Below are positions 42,146 to 50,506 of a DNA stretch of 64,000 nt, piece after piece. This stretch comes from Nostoc sp. NIES-4103 (lineage in GTDB: Bacteria > Cyanobacteriota > Cyanobacteriia > Cyanobacteriales > Nostocaceae). Position 1 is the first letter of the stretch; each line of letters opens with the position of its first letter. The notes under the pieces are model-generated. The model had not been told where the DNA came from. It did not search any database and saw only the letters and a program-made list of their open reading frames with translations. The translations under genes and the position numbers were made by a program. Where the stretch lies: positions 928,607-992,606 of the forward strand of contig NZ_AP018288.1 in the NCBI RefSeq assembly GCF_002368335.1, written 5' to 3'.

Positions 42146-42250
42146 CTATTCTTCAGCGTGAGGATAAAAGTCTAAGTCTAAAATCTCATCGACAGAAAAA
42201 GGGCAGACGATCGCAAAATTTTCTTTCTGACAACAAACCAGTTTCCACAT
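42146..42250 (-). pseudogene. C-terminal remnant of a DUF29 gene
   Basis: A 34-codon frame ending ENFAIVCPFSVDEILDLDFY then PHAEE corresponds to the C-terminal signature of DUF29 proteins (compare CPFTIGQILDPNF at 28262 and CPFSKDVEILL at 61836). The helical body of the family is missing, so this is a truncated remnant. Confidence 0.6.
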
Positions 42251-42274
42251 TGAAATATTAGTATGAAGGGCATT

Positions 42275-42341
42275 TAAAAAAAAAGAGCAAAGGCAAAGCG
42301 AAAAGGTCTTTACTATAACTTACCTTTCGCCCCTTTGCTCT
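42275..42341 (-). terminator. Rho-independent terminator of the DHH gene
   Basis: On the minus strand AGAGCAAAGG pairs with CCTTTGCTCT (42332-42341 and 42284-42293), with further pairing inside, followed by nine T residues (complement of 42275-42283). It starts 4 bases after the DHH stop. Confidence 0.85.
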
Positions 42342-42344
42342 GTT

Positions 42345-43631
42345 TTACTCTGACTGAATCGGGTTATCTTTAGGATTAACTAACCTCAGCAGCTTTTGCT
42401 TAATTTGAGTATCAAAAACTTCCCATTTCATTTTTGCATAGGCAGAATTTTCATTACTTCCTGATAAAAAACCCATGGGAATTTCAAAGCCGCCTGCACT
42501 GGTGCGTCCACCACCAAAAAATCGCCCTGTGCTATCTTGTCCAAAGGCTTCTTTGATGAATTCATCGGGGTCGAGGGTGAGTTTTGTGGTTCTCAAGGAA
42601 CCGATGACTACTTCTAATTCATCATCTTCATCGTGAACAATGCCGTAAACTACTGCGGTGTGGACGTTTTCTTCTGTCACCAAGAAATCAGCCGCTTGGG
42701 GGATGGCGTCGCGGTCATCGTAGCGTAAATAACCAACCCCAGCAATGGAAAAGTTATTTTGGACGATGCGGTTTTTTAGCGATCGCTCGATCACATCCAT
42801 CACCCGCTTGGAACGATTTGCTTGTAAAATCGCATTCAGCAGCTGGGCATCATAAAATCGACTCAAATATGCAGCTGCCATAAAGTCTTCTTCTTGCGCT
42901 TGCATCAGCCGATTAGTATCGGATCGCAAGCCGTGCATTAAGGCTGTAGCACATTTAACATGTTGAGCGATGCTGCTATCTAAGGTCAGTAACCCCACCT
43001 GTAAATACTGTGTAAAAATCGTTGCAGTTGCTCGCACATAAGGACGGACATCTACAAACTCTGATTTGAGTTCTGCCTGTAAGCTGTGATGATCGATAAC
43101 TGCTATCAGCGGTATATTTGCCTGCTGTATACAAGATAGTAACTGACTTGTTGTTCCTTGATTATCAATTAAGACAAAACCTTGATAAGATGATAAATCC
43201 TTGCTTTTCAGGGTTTGCAGTGTCCAGCGCTGGGCTGGTAAATTAGTAAGCTTGACCAGGGCAATATTCTCTTGGTGGCTTAAAGTACCAGCATAAATAA
43301 TTTCGCATTTAATATCGTATTGCTGGGCAATTAACTGGTAAGTCCAAGCAGAAGAGAGAGCATCAGGATCAGGAAAATCTTGCAAAATTATCAGATGACG
43401 CTCATGTTGGTGTGCTAACAGGGTCTTTTGCAGTTCTTCGGACTTCTGAAAAGCCAAAGAATTGCTCCGCTGGTTTGTATAAAAAGTTAGTCCTTCTCCT
43501 GTGGATGATGGCAAGGATGGCTTAGTAAATGGCACTTCAACCGCTTCTTTATCTATCTCACCATCTTCAGGGTGTGGTTCTGTCTTCAATGACAATTTCT
43601 CAGACTGCTTAAAAGAAGAATTCAATTGCAT
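42345..43631 (-). CDS. DHH family phosphoesterase (NrnA/RecJ-like)
   Basis: A 428-residue DHH/DHHA1 protein. Metal-binding motifs: DFPDPDALSSAW, VLIDNQG, the name-giving VIDHHSLQAE, and GLRSDTNRLM; the DHHA1 domain has FGGGRTSAGGFEIPMGFLSG. The layout fits the NrnA group, which degrades nanoRNAs or cyclic dinucleotide products, rather than full RecJ. The first ~70 residues are a low-complexity extension. Followed by a strong terminator. Substrate not determined. Confidence 0.92.
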   Translation of the reverse strand: MQLNSSFKQSEKLSLKTEPHPEDGEIDKEAVEVPFTKPSLPSSTGEGLTFYTNQRSNSLAFQKSEELQKTLLAHQHERHLIILQDFPDPDALSSAWTYQLIAQQYDIKCEIIYAGTLSHQENIALVKLTNLPAQRWTLQTLKSKDLSSYQGFVLIDNQGTTSQLLSCIQQANIPLIAVIDHHSLQAELKSEFVDVRPYVRATATIFTQYLQVGLLTLDSSIAQHVKCATALMHGLRSDTNRLMQAQEEDFMAAAYLSRFYDAQLLNAILQANRSKRVMDVIERSLKNRIVQNNFSIAGVGYLRYDDRDAIPQAADFLVTEENVHTAVVYGIVHDEDDELEVVIGSLRTTKLTLDPDEFIKEAFGQDSTGRFFGGGRTSAGGFEIPMGFLSGSNENSAYAKMKWEVFDTQIKQKLLRLVNPKDNPIQSE

Positions 43632-44531
43632 AGCAAACGTTTTTGTTGAGTGTGAGGCGTTGTTAATTTGTTAAGAAATCTTAAAACCAGCACTTTACTG
43701 ATTTAGCCGCACATTATGATCTTCGCAAAAATATAGAATCCTGTGGATACATATGTGGGTCTATTTTTTTATCAATAGAATCTATCAGAAATATGCTAAA
43801 TTCCACCTGAGTGGATACAAGTGGCTCAAAACAAAGATTTTTAGTTGCTCAAATTTCATCTCAAAGGAGTACAAGTAGGAGGCAGCTATACTGGAGGCAG
43901 GAGAGAGAAGCCTTGTGATGAGCAGGTTTCTCTAATTGGCATTTTATATTTAATTATGTCTACCTACTTAAATTTTTTGATCTTATGTCGCTAAATAAAC
44001 AAGCTGTGAGGAGTGGAAGTGTGGAGTTAGGAGTTAGTGGTTATCTCCTCTACTCAGTGATAAATATTGAGTATTCTTTGATACTTATATGAATTATATG
44101 TGCGGTTATTAGAGCCGTAGTCACATAGGTTAGGACAATGTTGATTCCTCAAAGCCGACAAGCAACTAGGTTTATACTCAGAACTCAGCAACACGCTTGT
44201 GTGCGGCTGTCGGCGTTCGCCCTTGGCGTTGCCGAAGGCTAGCTGTCCAACGCAACCAGAAAAAGAAATACTAAAAAGTATAAGCGCTTTTATAAAGTTA
44301 CAATCTATAATTAACAGCTAAATATTTGCAAACGGGTTTAGCAGGCGATCGCAGAGAGTCCCCAGCAATATGTATCATGACTTCATGTGGGCCCATCCAG
44401 TCAACAAAGTTTGTTAGCACCCAGACTCAAACCGATACTAGATGCATACAGGTATATGGCAAAGACACAATTGCAGCACCAATAGTGATGACAATTACTC
44501 TGCCATCTTAATTCAGTTGCTTAGCCCAATG
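43632..44531. other. 900-base gene-free region
   Basis: No convincing gene. It contains the promoter side of the leftward DHH gene, a direct repeat CTGGAGGCAGG near 43893, a GC-rich repeat patch with inverted GCGTT/GCCGAAGGC units (44203-44240), and a 61-codon plus-strand frame (44326-44511) that has no ribosome binding site or recognisable motif. Confidence 0.5.
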
Positions 44532-45029
44532 CTAAAGCCCTATAACATACTTTTGCCACTCTGTGTGTAGTCCACTCTTCAGATGCTTGCTGACCTCGAA
44601 ATAGAGGCTGCTATAAGGTTGGCGAGGGGGATGACGTAAAGGCATGTGTGCTTCGTGGGGTGTGCGACTGCCTTTTTTCACATTGCAACGGACACAAGCC
44701 GTCACAATGTTTTCCCAAGTATCGCCCCCACCGCGCGATCGCGGTATTACATGGTCTAACGTCAACTCATCACCTGTATAGCCGCAATATTGACATGTAT
44801 GACCGTCACGGTGCAATATATTGCGGCGAGTCAGGGGCATTTCCTTATAGGGAACGCGCACGTAATGACGCAATCTAATTACGGTTGGCAACGGGAAATC
44901 AGAATAAAGAAATTTACCGTTGTGTTCAACGCGTTCTGCTTTGCCTTTAATTAATAAAACCGCAGCCCGACGCCAGCTCGTGATATTGAGCGGTTCGTAA
45001 GAGGCGTTCAGGACTAAAACCTTCCCCAT
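44532..45029 (-). CDS. HNH endonuclease family protein
   Basis: A 165-residue protein. The HNH/ββα-metal core is HTCQYCGYTGDELTLDHVIP with SRGGGDTWENIVTACVRCN and VKKGSRTPHEA: two CxxC pairs and the catalytic DH followed by N. The N-terminus VLVLNASYEPLNITSWRRAA is the hallmark of a widely conserved stand-alone cyanobacterial HNH family with unknown cellular role (not part of an intron or restriction system here). It is divergent from alr. Confidence 0.93.
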   Translation of the reverse strand: MGKVLVLNASYEPLNITSWRRAAVLLIKGKAERVEHNGKFLYSDFPLPTVIRLRHYVRVPYKEMPLTRRNILHRDGHTCQYCGYTGDELTLDHVIPRSRGGGDTWENIVTACVRCNVKKGSRTPHEAHMPLRHPPRQPYSSLYFEVSKHLKSGLHTEWQKYVIGL

Positions 45030-45140
45030 TGATTAACGCTCAAGGTATTAGTTTTACATATATTAACACAAATATACTCTTCTTGGAAGATGAGAATAAA
45101 TTATACTTCCGGAATAATTCAAAAATTAATGTTTATTTAC

Positions 45141-45265
45141 AGGGAATGGGGAATTGGGCATTGGGAATGGGGAATGGGGAATGGGGAATTGGGAATGGGG
45201 AGACAATAAGTATCAGCAACTGATTACTGACAACTGACAACTGACAACTGACAACTGACAACTAA
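45141..45265. repeat. STRR tracts between HNH and alr
   Basis: GGGAATG/GGGAATT heptamers at 45141-45203 and five ACAACTG heptamers at about 45228-45264. The remaining gap to alr has no gene. Confidence 0.9.
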
Positions 45266-45401
45266 CACCTAAGCATCTTGTATAAATTTGCCAATCAACG
45301 CTAAACTTCCAGATTAACTCGCTATGTGGCTTGTAGGACTATGAATAAGCATAATAAATAACCTAGAAGCAAAAGCAGTGGTGTGATAGGAGGAAGTAAA
45401 A

Positions 45402-46589
45402 ATGTTAAGTCGTAAGCCAACACCTAGGGTTGATTCTAATCAAGAGTGCGATACCTACGCTTGGTTCTCACAACGCGCTTGGGTGGAAATTGATCTAGAG
45501 GCTTTATCGCACAATGTCAAACAACTGGTGCAGTTTTTATCACCACGTACTCAATTGATGGCAGTGGTAAAAGCTGATGCTTATGGACACGGAGCGGTAA
45601 CAGTTGCCCAAACAGCATTAGAATCGGGAGCTAGTTGGCTGGGAGTTGCTACAGTTCCAGAGGGTATTCAATTACGGGAAGCAGGCATTAATGCTCCAAT
45701 TCTGATTTTAGGGGCGACTCATACAATAGAGCAAATTCATGCGATCGCCCAATGGAAACTACAGCCAACTTTGTGCAGCCCCAAACATGCCTTAATTTTT
45801 TCTAATATTTTAGAATCTATCAAACATGATTCCCCTATTCCCGTACACATCAAATTGGACACGGGAATGTCTCGCTTAGGTACTAATTGGCAGCAAGCAG
45901 CTGAATTTGTGCAGTTAGTGCAACGGTTGCCTCATCTTGAGATGAAGAGTATTTATTCTCACCTAGCAACAGCAGATAGTCCTGATGCTACAGTCATGCA
46001 AGAACAGCATAGAAGATTTTCAGAAGCGATCGCCCAAATCAAAGCCATGGGAATTAAAATCCCCTGCTTGCACTTGGCAAACTCAGCCGCCACTCTTGCA
46101 GATTCAGCATTGCACTATGACATTGTACGAGTCGGTTTAGCAGTTTACGGACTCTATCCAGCGACTCATTTACAAAATGTCATTGACCTTAAGCCAGTTT
46201 TGCAACTCAAAGCGCGAGTCACCCAAGTGAAAACAATTGCTGCTGGAACTGGTGTCAGCTACGGTCATCAATTCATCGCACCTCATGAAATACGCCTCGC
46301 CGTTGTGGGAATTGGTTACGCTGATGGTGTACCGCGTAATCTTTCTAACAATATGCAGGTACTAATCCGCGGTCAACGAGTGCAACAAATCGGCACAATT
46401 ACAATGGATCAGTTGATGCTGGATGTGAGTGCTTTTGGTGATTTACAAGAAGGGGAAATAGTCACCTTACTTGGTCAACAGGGAAACGAGCAAATTTCAG
46501 CTAATGATTGGGCAGAAAAACTCAACACCATTTCATGGGAAATTCTCTGCGGGTTCAAGCATCGTCTGCCTCGTGTTGCAGTCATGTAA
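45402..46589 (+). CDS. alr: Alanine racemase
   Basis: PLP enzyme giving D-alanine for peptidoglycan. The PLP lysine is in MAVVKADAYGHGAVTVA, and the second catalytic Tyr in GVSYGHQF; KLDTGMSRLG, NSAATL and AVVGIGYADGVPRNLS are conserved. Length 395 residues. A perfect AGGAGG ribosome binding site lies 8 bases before the ATG. An STRR begins right after the stop codon. Confidence 0.97.
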   Translation: MLSRKPTPRVDSNQECDTYAWFSQRAWVEIDLEALSHNVKQLVQFLSPRTQLMAVVKADAYGHGAVTVAQTALESGASWLGVATVPEGIQLREAGINAPILILGATHTIEQIHAIAQWKLQPTLCSPKHALIFSNILESIKHDSPIPVHIKLDTGMSRLGTNWQQAAEFVQLVQRLPHLEMKSIYSHLATADSPDATVMQEQHRRFSEAIAQIKAMGIKIPCLHLANSAATLADSALHYDIVRVGLAVYGLYPATHLQNVIDLKPVLQLKARVTQVKTIAAGTGVSYGHQFIAPHEIRLAVVGIGYADGVPRNLSNNMQVLIRGQRVQQIGTITMDQLMLDVSAFGDLQEGEIVTLLGQQGNEQISANDWAEKLNTISWEILCGFKHRLPRVAVM

Positions 46590-46732
46590 TTAGGAATTGG
46601 GAATTGGGAATTGGGGAGCCAGTGCGAACAATCGCGCTTGCGTCGGAAAGCGACTGGCGTCATGGGGCATTAGGTTTCTTTCCAATTGCCTCTTGCCGTA
46701 CATAATTAGTTATGTTACCATAGTAAACTAAT

Positions 46733-46814
46733 GCGGATGTGGCGGAATTGGCAGACGCGCTAGATTTAGGTTCTAGTTCCGAGAGGAGTGAAGGTTCAAG
46801 TCCTTTCATCCGCA
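46733..46814 (+). tRNA. tRNA-Leu (anticodon UAG)
   Basis: Acceptor GCGGATG pairs with CATCCGC, with A as discriminator. The anticodon arm CTAGA-TTTAGGT-TCTAG gives anticodon UAG (reads CUA). A long variable arm (CCGAGAGGAGTGAAGG region) and TTCAAGTCC T-loop confirm a class II tRNA. CCA is not encoded. No intron. Confidence 0.97.
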
Positions 46815-46840
46815 TCTGACCGAAAACATAGAATAGTAAC

Positions 46841-46889
46841 AAGTTTCAAGCACTAGCTAACGTACTGCATAGTCTTGAAACTTTTTTTT
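46841..46889 (+). terminator. Terminator of tRNA-Leu
   Basis: AAGTTTCAAG (46841-46850) pairs perfectly with CTTGAAACTT (46874-46883), followed by a T-run, 26 bases after the tRNA. Confidence 0.85.
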
Positions 46890-47095
46890 GATTACTAGCT
46901 TGAAAGAGTAGGGAGTAGGCAACGGATAGCTATGCTCTAAAAGCCGATTTGATATAGCAAAGTGCGCTCGTGCTGTAGACGCTTGGTGCGGCTACTCTTC
47001 TCCTGACAAAGACGCTGTGCGAACGAGAACGCCTAACGGCGAACCCACAGGGTGGAGCCACTGTGCGATCGCGCTTTGCCCACACCACAGCCTTT

Positions 47096-47209
47096 ATACC
47101 GTTTCACTTTAAAGTTGATACATTTAGGCAAGCTGGGGGAGCTGGGGAAGCTGGGGAAGCTGGGGAAGCAAGAAAAGTGATTTGTATCAATATTTTCGTG
47201 AAATGGTAT
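47096..47209. mobile_element. Small inverted-repeat element (ATACC-TTTCAC ends)
   Basis: ATACCGTTTCAC (47096-47107) is inverted at 47198-47209 (GTGAAATGGTAT, one mismatch); GTTGATAC/GTATCAA pairs extend the ends. The interior carries AGCTGGGGA STRR units. A related end pair occurs at 61492-61595. Confidence 0.6.
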
Positions 47210-47274
47210 TACATGTGGGGTTGCTGAGTAAAAAGCCAGTTTATTCAAGCCTTTGAGCAATCAACACTGTCCTC

Positions 47275-47327
47275 ATATTTGCAACACATAAATCGACTCT
47301 CCGGGGCGTACAGCTGTACGCCCCTAC
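47275..47327. repeat. Dispersed 53-bp repeat with 22-bp perfect palindrome, copy A
   Basis: Matches 61507-61559 at 51 of 53 positions. Its core (47303-47324) is a perfect palindrome of GGGGCGTACAG and its reverse complement. Confidence 0.85.
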
Positions 47328-48089
47328 AACGGCTTTACGTCTCATTGAGATTCGTTCAGGCAAGACATGGCATTCTTATTCAACGAGCGTGCTTGATACT
47401 ACAGTTATAATATCACATTTAGTGCTTATTTATACTGTAAAATATGGCAAATTTAAGATGCTTTGAATCCTGTAAAAAGACTCTAAAGTTTAAGTTATTT
47501 ATCGACTGGTTCTATCAATGGTATTTAATTGCAGATTTAGTGCAATTAGTTATTTCACACTGTGTTGGTAGTTTTGAGGGATGCCGTGGCTGATGAAATA
47601 TCTTTACATGCAAAGCACATATATGTATTGAGAGTTGATTGTGGGCTTTATCATTTTTTCTTACTCATTAAAAAAGTCCGCTTTTGACCAAATTGAAGTA
47701 TTTTTTTGCTCATGAAAATAAATATTTAGGCATTGTTAAACTACAGCGAAAACCAAGCATGAACAGAATTGTTGCGCTATTTTCTGAGTAAGAGTGAGAC
47801 ACTGAACAATGTTTATTTCAAACCTCTGATCAAAGCTCCTTGATATCTGGCAAATAGCCTTAACTTGTGAGCAATGGTTGAGAGCAGGAAGTGGCATAGC
47901 AAAACATCGTTGGTAGGAGAATGATTAAGAGAAGTGGAGATTTGTCTCATTTCATATGTTTGCTATATTTTTCTGGTATTCTCTGAACTTATGAAAGATT
48001 GGCTAACCGACTTGTCCTAAAGCCAAGGAATTGCGATTGGGACGGCTCGAAAAGCCCTTACTGTTATCCCATATGACGCACCCTCAACT
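47328..48089. other. Long leader / gene-free region before the orphan radical SAM gene
   Basis: About 760 AT-rich bases without a convincing frame or RNA gene on either strand. It must contain the promoter and 5' leader of the gene at 48090. No riboswitch that I know (including the cobalamin type) could be recognised. Confidence 0.4.
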
Positions 48090-49640
48090 ATGGTAGTTAA
48101 AGAATCTCCAACAATTGGACTGATTGAAGTTCCAGCAACGGGACTATACGATGCAGAAGGCAAAAATTGGACTTCTTTATATAGACATCGTTCCTTAATC
48201 AGCAAGCAAGTTTTGATTCCTGACTTGCAAGCAGGAGGATTTGATGCCCGATTGGTCAACCTCAGAGATGATAACTATAGTGAAGAATTTGGGGAAGTTT
48301 CCTGGAAAGGAATGACCCTACGGAAAACTTACGTTGGGGGCAAAATTTCCGCCCTCGATCCTCACGCATTCGATGCTTGGGGAGTTACAGTTAATTTCTC
48401 CCAAGACCGTCAAGTCACTTGTATGATAATTGAGCATCTGGCTAAGGGAGGTCGTCCCATTGTCGTTGGCGGATCGGATGCTTTCGCTGAACCGCACCAC
48501 TACTTGAAAGCTGGCGCAACAGCAGTTGTTCAGGATAAATCCGGGGCAGCAAATTGGGCGATTTTCGACTATGTACTGGGAAAAACTCCACGAGAAGAAC
48601 TTACAGGTGTGATTCTCGCAGACGGCAAACAATATCCCAGAAAGAATAAAGCCAAAAGTCCAGAGGATTGGGCCCTACCCTCGGTGGACGTGGCGCGGGA
48701 CTGTTTAGGGACACTCCCCAATGTCCAGGGATTTGTGCCAGTCGGTTCACTGGTGGCTGACATTGGTTGCGATCGCACCTGTGATTTTTGCATGACACCC
48801 ACCTACGGCACTGGTTTTCGCAGAATGTCCCCAGAAACAGCCCTCAAATGGTTGGCTATCCAGAAAGAAGCGGGGGCCCGTTCGATCAATATCGGTTCCG
48901 ATCAATTCCTCGCCCGTGGACTCTTTCCAGAGGGACGACAAGAGATCCTCGATATTACCAATGGTGCGCGGGAGATGGGAATAACTCTGATGTGGCCCAA
49001 TGGTTTAGAACTGAGGAAAACAACTTTGGGAAGTGGGCGCAACTATGAAAGCACCGACCTCAGACCTGACGAAGAACTGATTGAAGCACTGTTTGGCTGG
49101 GATGGCAAAGTCGGTTGTCCTTTGGCTTATATCCCTGCTGAACGTCCCGTTTTTGGACGAGAAGCCTACAAAAAGCTGCTACCGTGGCAAGAGCATTGTA
49201 CGTTGATGAAATCTGTAGTCAGAACTGGTGTGCCTGTCATTGCTTATGGCATCATTATCGGGCTACCCGATGATGACCATGATGACTTGTTACGTCTTGA
49301 GGAAGCAATCTCAGAACTCGTGGATGAACTGGTAGAGATTAACCCTCAGCTGGAATTTCAGACTTCATGCTACAGCATTATTCCCTTGCCCGGAACTCCG
49401 CAAGCCTTCAATTTACGCAAGTCAGGACTGCTACAGTTTGAAGACACCTGTCTTTGGGGGGTGTGGACAACTACTTCCAAGACTCATCACCTTACCTACG
49501 AGGAGGTTTCCGATTGGCAAATTCGTCTATCTAATATTCGCAGATCAGCGTCTGAATTTACCAACTATAACGGGGAATATTCAGGGATGGTTAGTCAAGC
49601 TTCCTCCGACGACTCAAAGATTGTGTTGGGAAAATCTTGA
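48090..49640 (+). CDS. B12-binding radical SAM protein, orphan
   Basis: A 516-residue protein. The N-terminal ~190 residues look like a cobalamin-binding domain (GLIEVPATGLYDAEGKNWTS, LIPDLQAGGFDARLVNLRDD, GVTVNFSQD, RPIVVGGSDAFAEPHHYLKA, GATAVVQD). The radical SAM cluster motif is DIGCDRTCDFCMTPTYGTGF (CxxxCxxC, about residues 229-236), followed by SINIGSDQFLARG and GIIIGLPDDDHDDLL. It is unlike the other radical SAM protein at 24056. Reaction unknown; the family includes methyltransferases, mutases and ring-contracting enzymes. The coding sequence looks more GC-rich than neighbours, and long non-coding flanks isolate it, suggesting transfer. Confidence 0.85.
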   Translation: MVVKESPTIGLIEVPATGLYDAEGKNWTSLYRHRSLISKQVLIPDLQAGGFDARLVNLRDDNYSEEFGEVSWKGMTLRKTYVGGKISALDPHAFDAWGVTVNFSQDRQVTCMIIEHLAKGGRPIVVGGSDAFAEPHHYLKAGATAVVQDKSGAANWAIFDYVLGKTPREELTGVILADGKQYPRKNKAKSPEDWALPSVDVARDCLGTLPNVQGFVPVGSLVADIGCDRTCDFCMTPTYGTGFRRMSPETALKWLAIQKEAGARSINIGSDQFLARGLFPEGRQEILDITNGAREMGITLMWPNGLELRKTTLGSGRNYESTDLRPDEELIEALFGWDGKVGCPLAYIPAERPVFGREAYKKLLPWQEHCTLMKSVVRTGVPVIAYGIIIGLPDDDHDDLLRLEEAISELVDELVEINPQLEFQTSCYSIIPLPGTPQAFNLRKSGLLQFEDTCLWGVWTTTSKTHHLTYEEVSDWQIRLSNIRRSASEFTNYNGEYSGMVSQASSDDSKIVLGKS

Positions 49641-49695
49641 GCTAAGGGACTTGCAGAAATAAAATATACAGTTTGATAATAATCATTACAGTAAG

Positions 49696-49733
49696 GAGGG
49701 CAAGGGTTGTCAACGGCAATCCTTGCCCTCTCT
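49696..49733 (+). terminator. Terminator hairpin after orphan radical SAM gene
   Basis: GAGGGCAAGGGTTG pairs with CAATCCTTGCCCTC (one mismatch) around a short loop, followed by TCTAAAT, a poor T-run, 56 bases after the stop. Confidence 0.65.
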
Positions 49734-49795
49734 AAATAGATACGAATGAAAATTCTTTTTGCACTTTCCTGGTTTTGCATCAAGAGTGCTATTTA

Positions 49796-49993
49796 ATTAA
49801 CGTGAGTTCGATGACCTCTCCCTTCCAGCCTCCCTCTCCTAAAAGGCGTACTCCTTTCAAGAAGCAAGCGATCGCGTTGCGTCTGGGTAAGGAGAGGGAG
49901 GAGGAACGAAAAAATAAGGGTTCTACTCCCCTCTCCTTGTAGGAGAGGGGCCGGGGGAGAGGTTAAAACAGCCCTTGTCGAACTCACGTTAAT
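49796..49993. mobile_element. MITE with 16-bp perfect inverted ends
   Basis: ATTAACGTGAGTTCGA (49796-49811) is exactly inverted at 49978-49993. The 198-bp element has no gene; inside are GAGGGAG-rich stretches and a perfect hairpin CCCCTCTCC..GGAGAGGGG (about 49928-49950). Confidence 0.75.
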
Positions 49994-50506
49994 AATAATC
50001 GGTGAAGTGGGAATTATATAGAGAATTCCACTAATAAAAGCTGAGGTAATTTTTATGGTTACTTTATATTAAATTTCAGAAATTTTACTTAATCAATCGT
50101 CACATTGGATGAGATTTGAGCAAGCCAGATTGTTTTTAAGTGTTAATACTGAGAAAAAAATAGTTAGATTTTGGTAACTTAACTGTAGTATTTCAGTGGG
50201 TATCACTTAAAAGTTACTTAAAGTTAAGTGGCTTCATTTAGTCTTTACTTTTTGTTGACTTATCCTCTAGAGATGTCGAATAATCTAAGTATAAATAAGT
50301 AAGTAAATTAACAATAACTTACGATTTATGGGTTTTGACAATCTCAAAATATCTTTACTGCTGTTGAGTTGATCCACAAGTTGTGATTGAAGCTCTTGTA
50401 TTTGGTATTACAAAAAACTGTTCATTAATATTTTGATGGGAATTGTGGCAAGGCTGATGTCCAAATTTAGCTTACACGTATTAAATTTAGCTGAAGTAAA
50501 AGCAAA
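49994..50506. promoter_or_regulatory. Upstream region of the hmp-like operon
   Basis: About 510 AT-rich bases without a gene. A 7-bp inverted repeat CACTTAA/TTAAGTG (50204-50210 and 50224-50230) with several ACTTAA motifs around it is the only notable structure and may be regulatory. No sigma-factor box could be assigned with confidence. Confidence 0.35.

Noticed and set aside
44326..44511. 61-codon plus-strand frame
   Set aside because: No ribosome binding site, no recognisable motif, and low-complexity Thr/Gln-rich sequence; kept only as part of a gene-free region.
46660..46842. 60-codon minus-strand frame
   Set aside because: It runs antisense across the tRNA-Leu gene and is a shadow.
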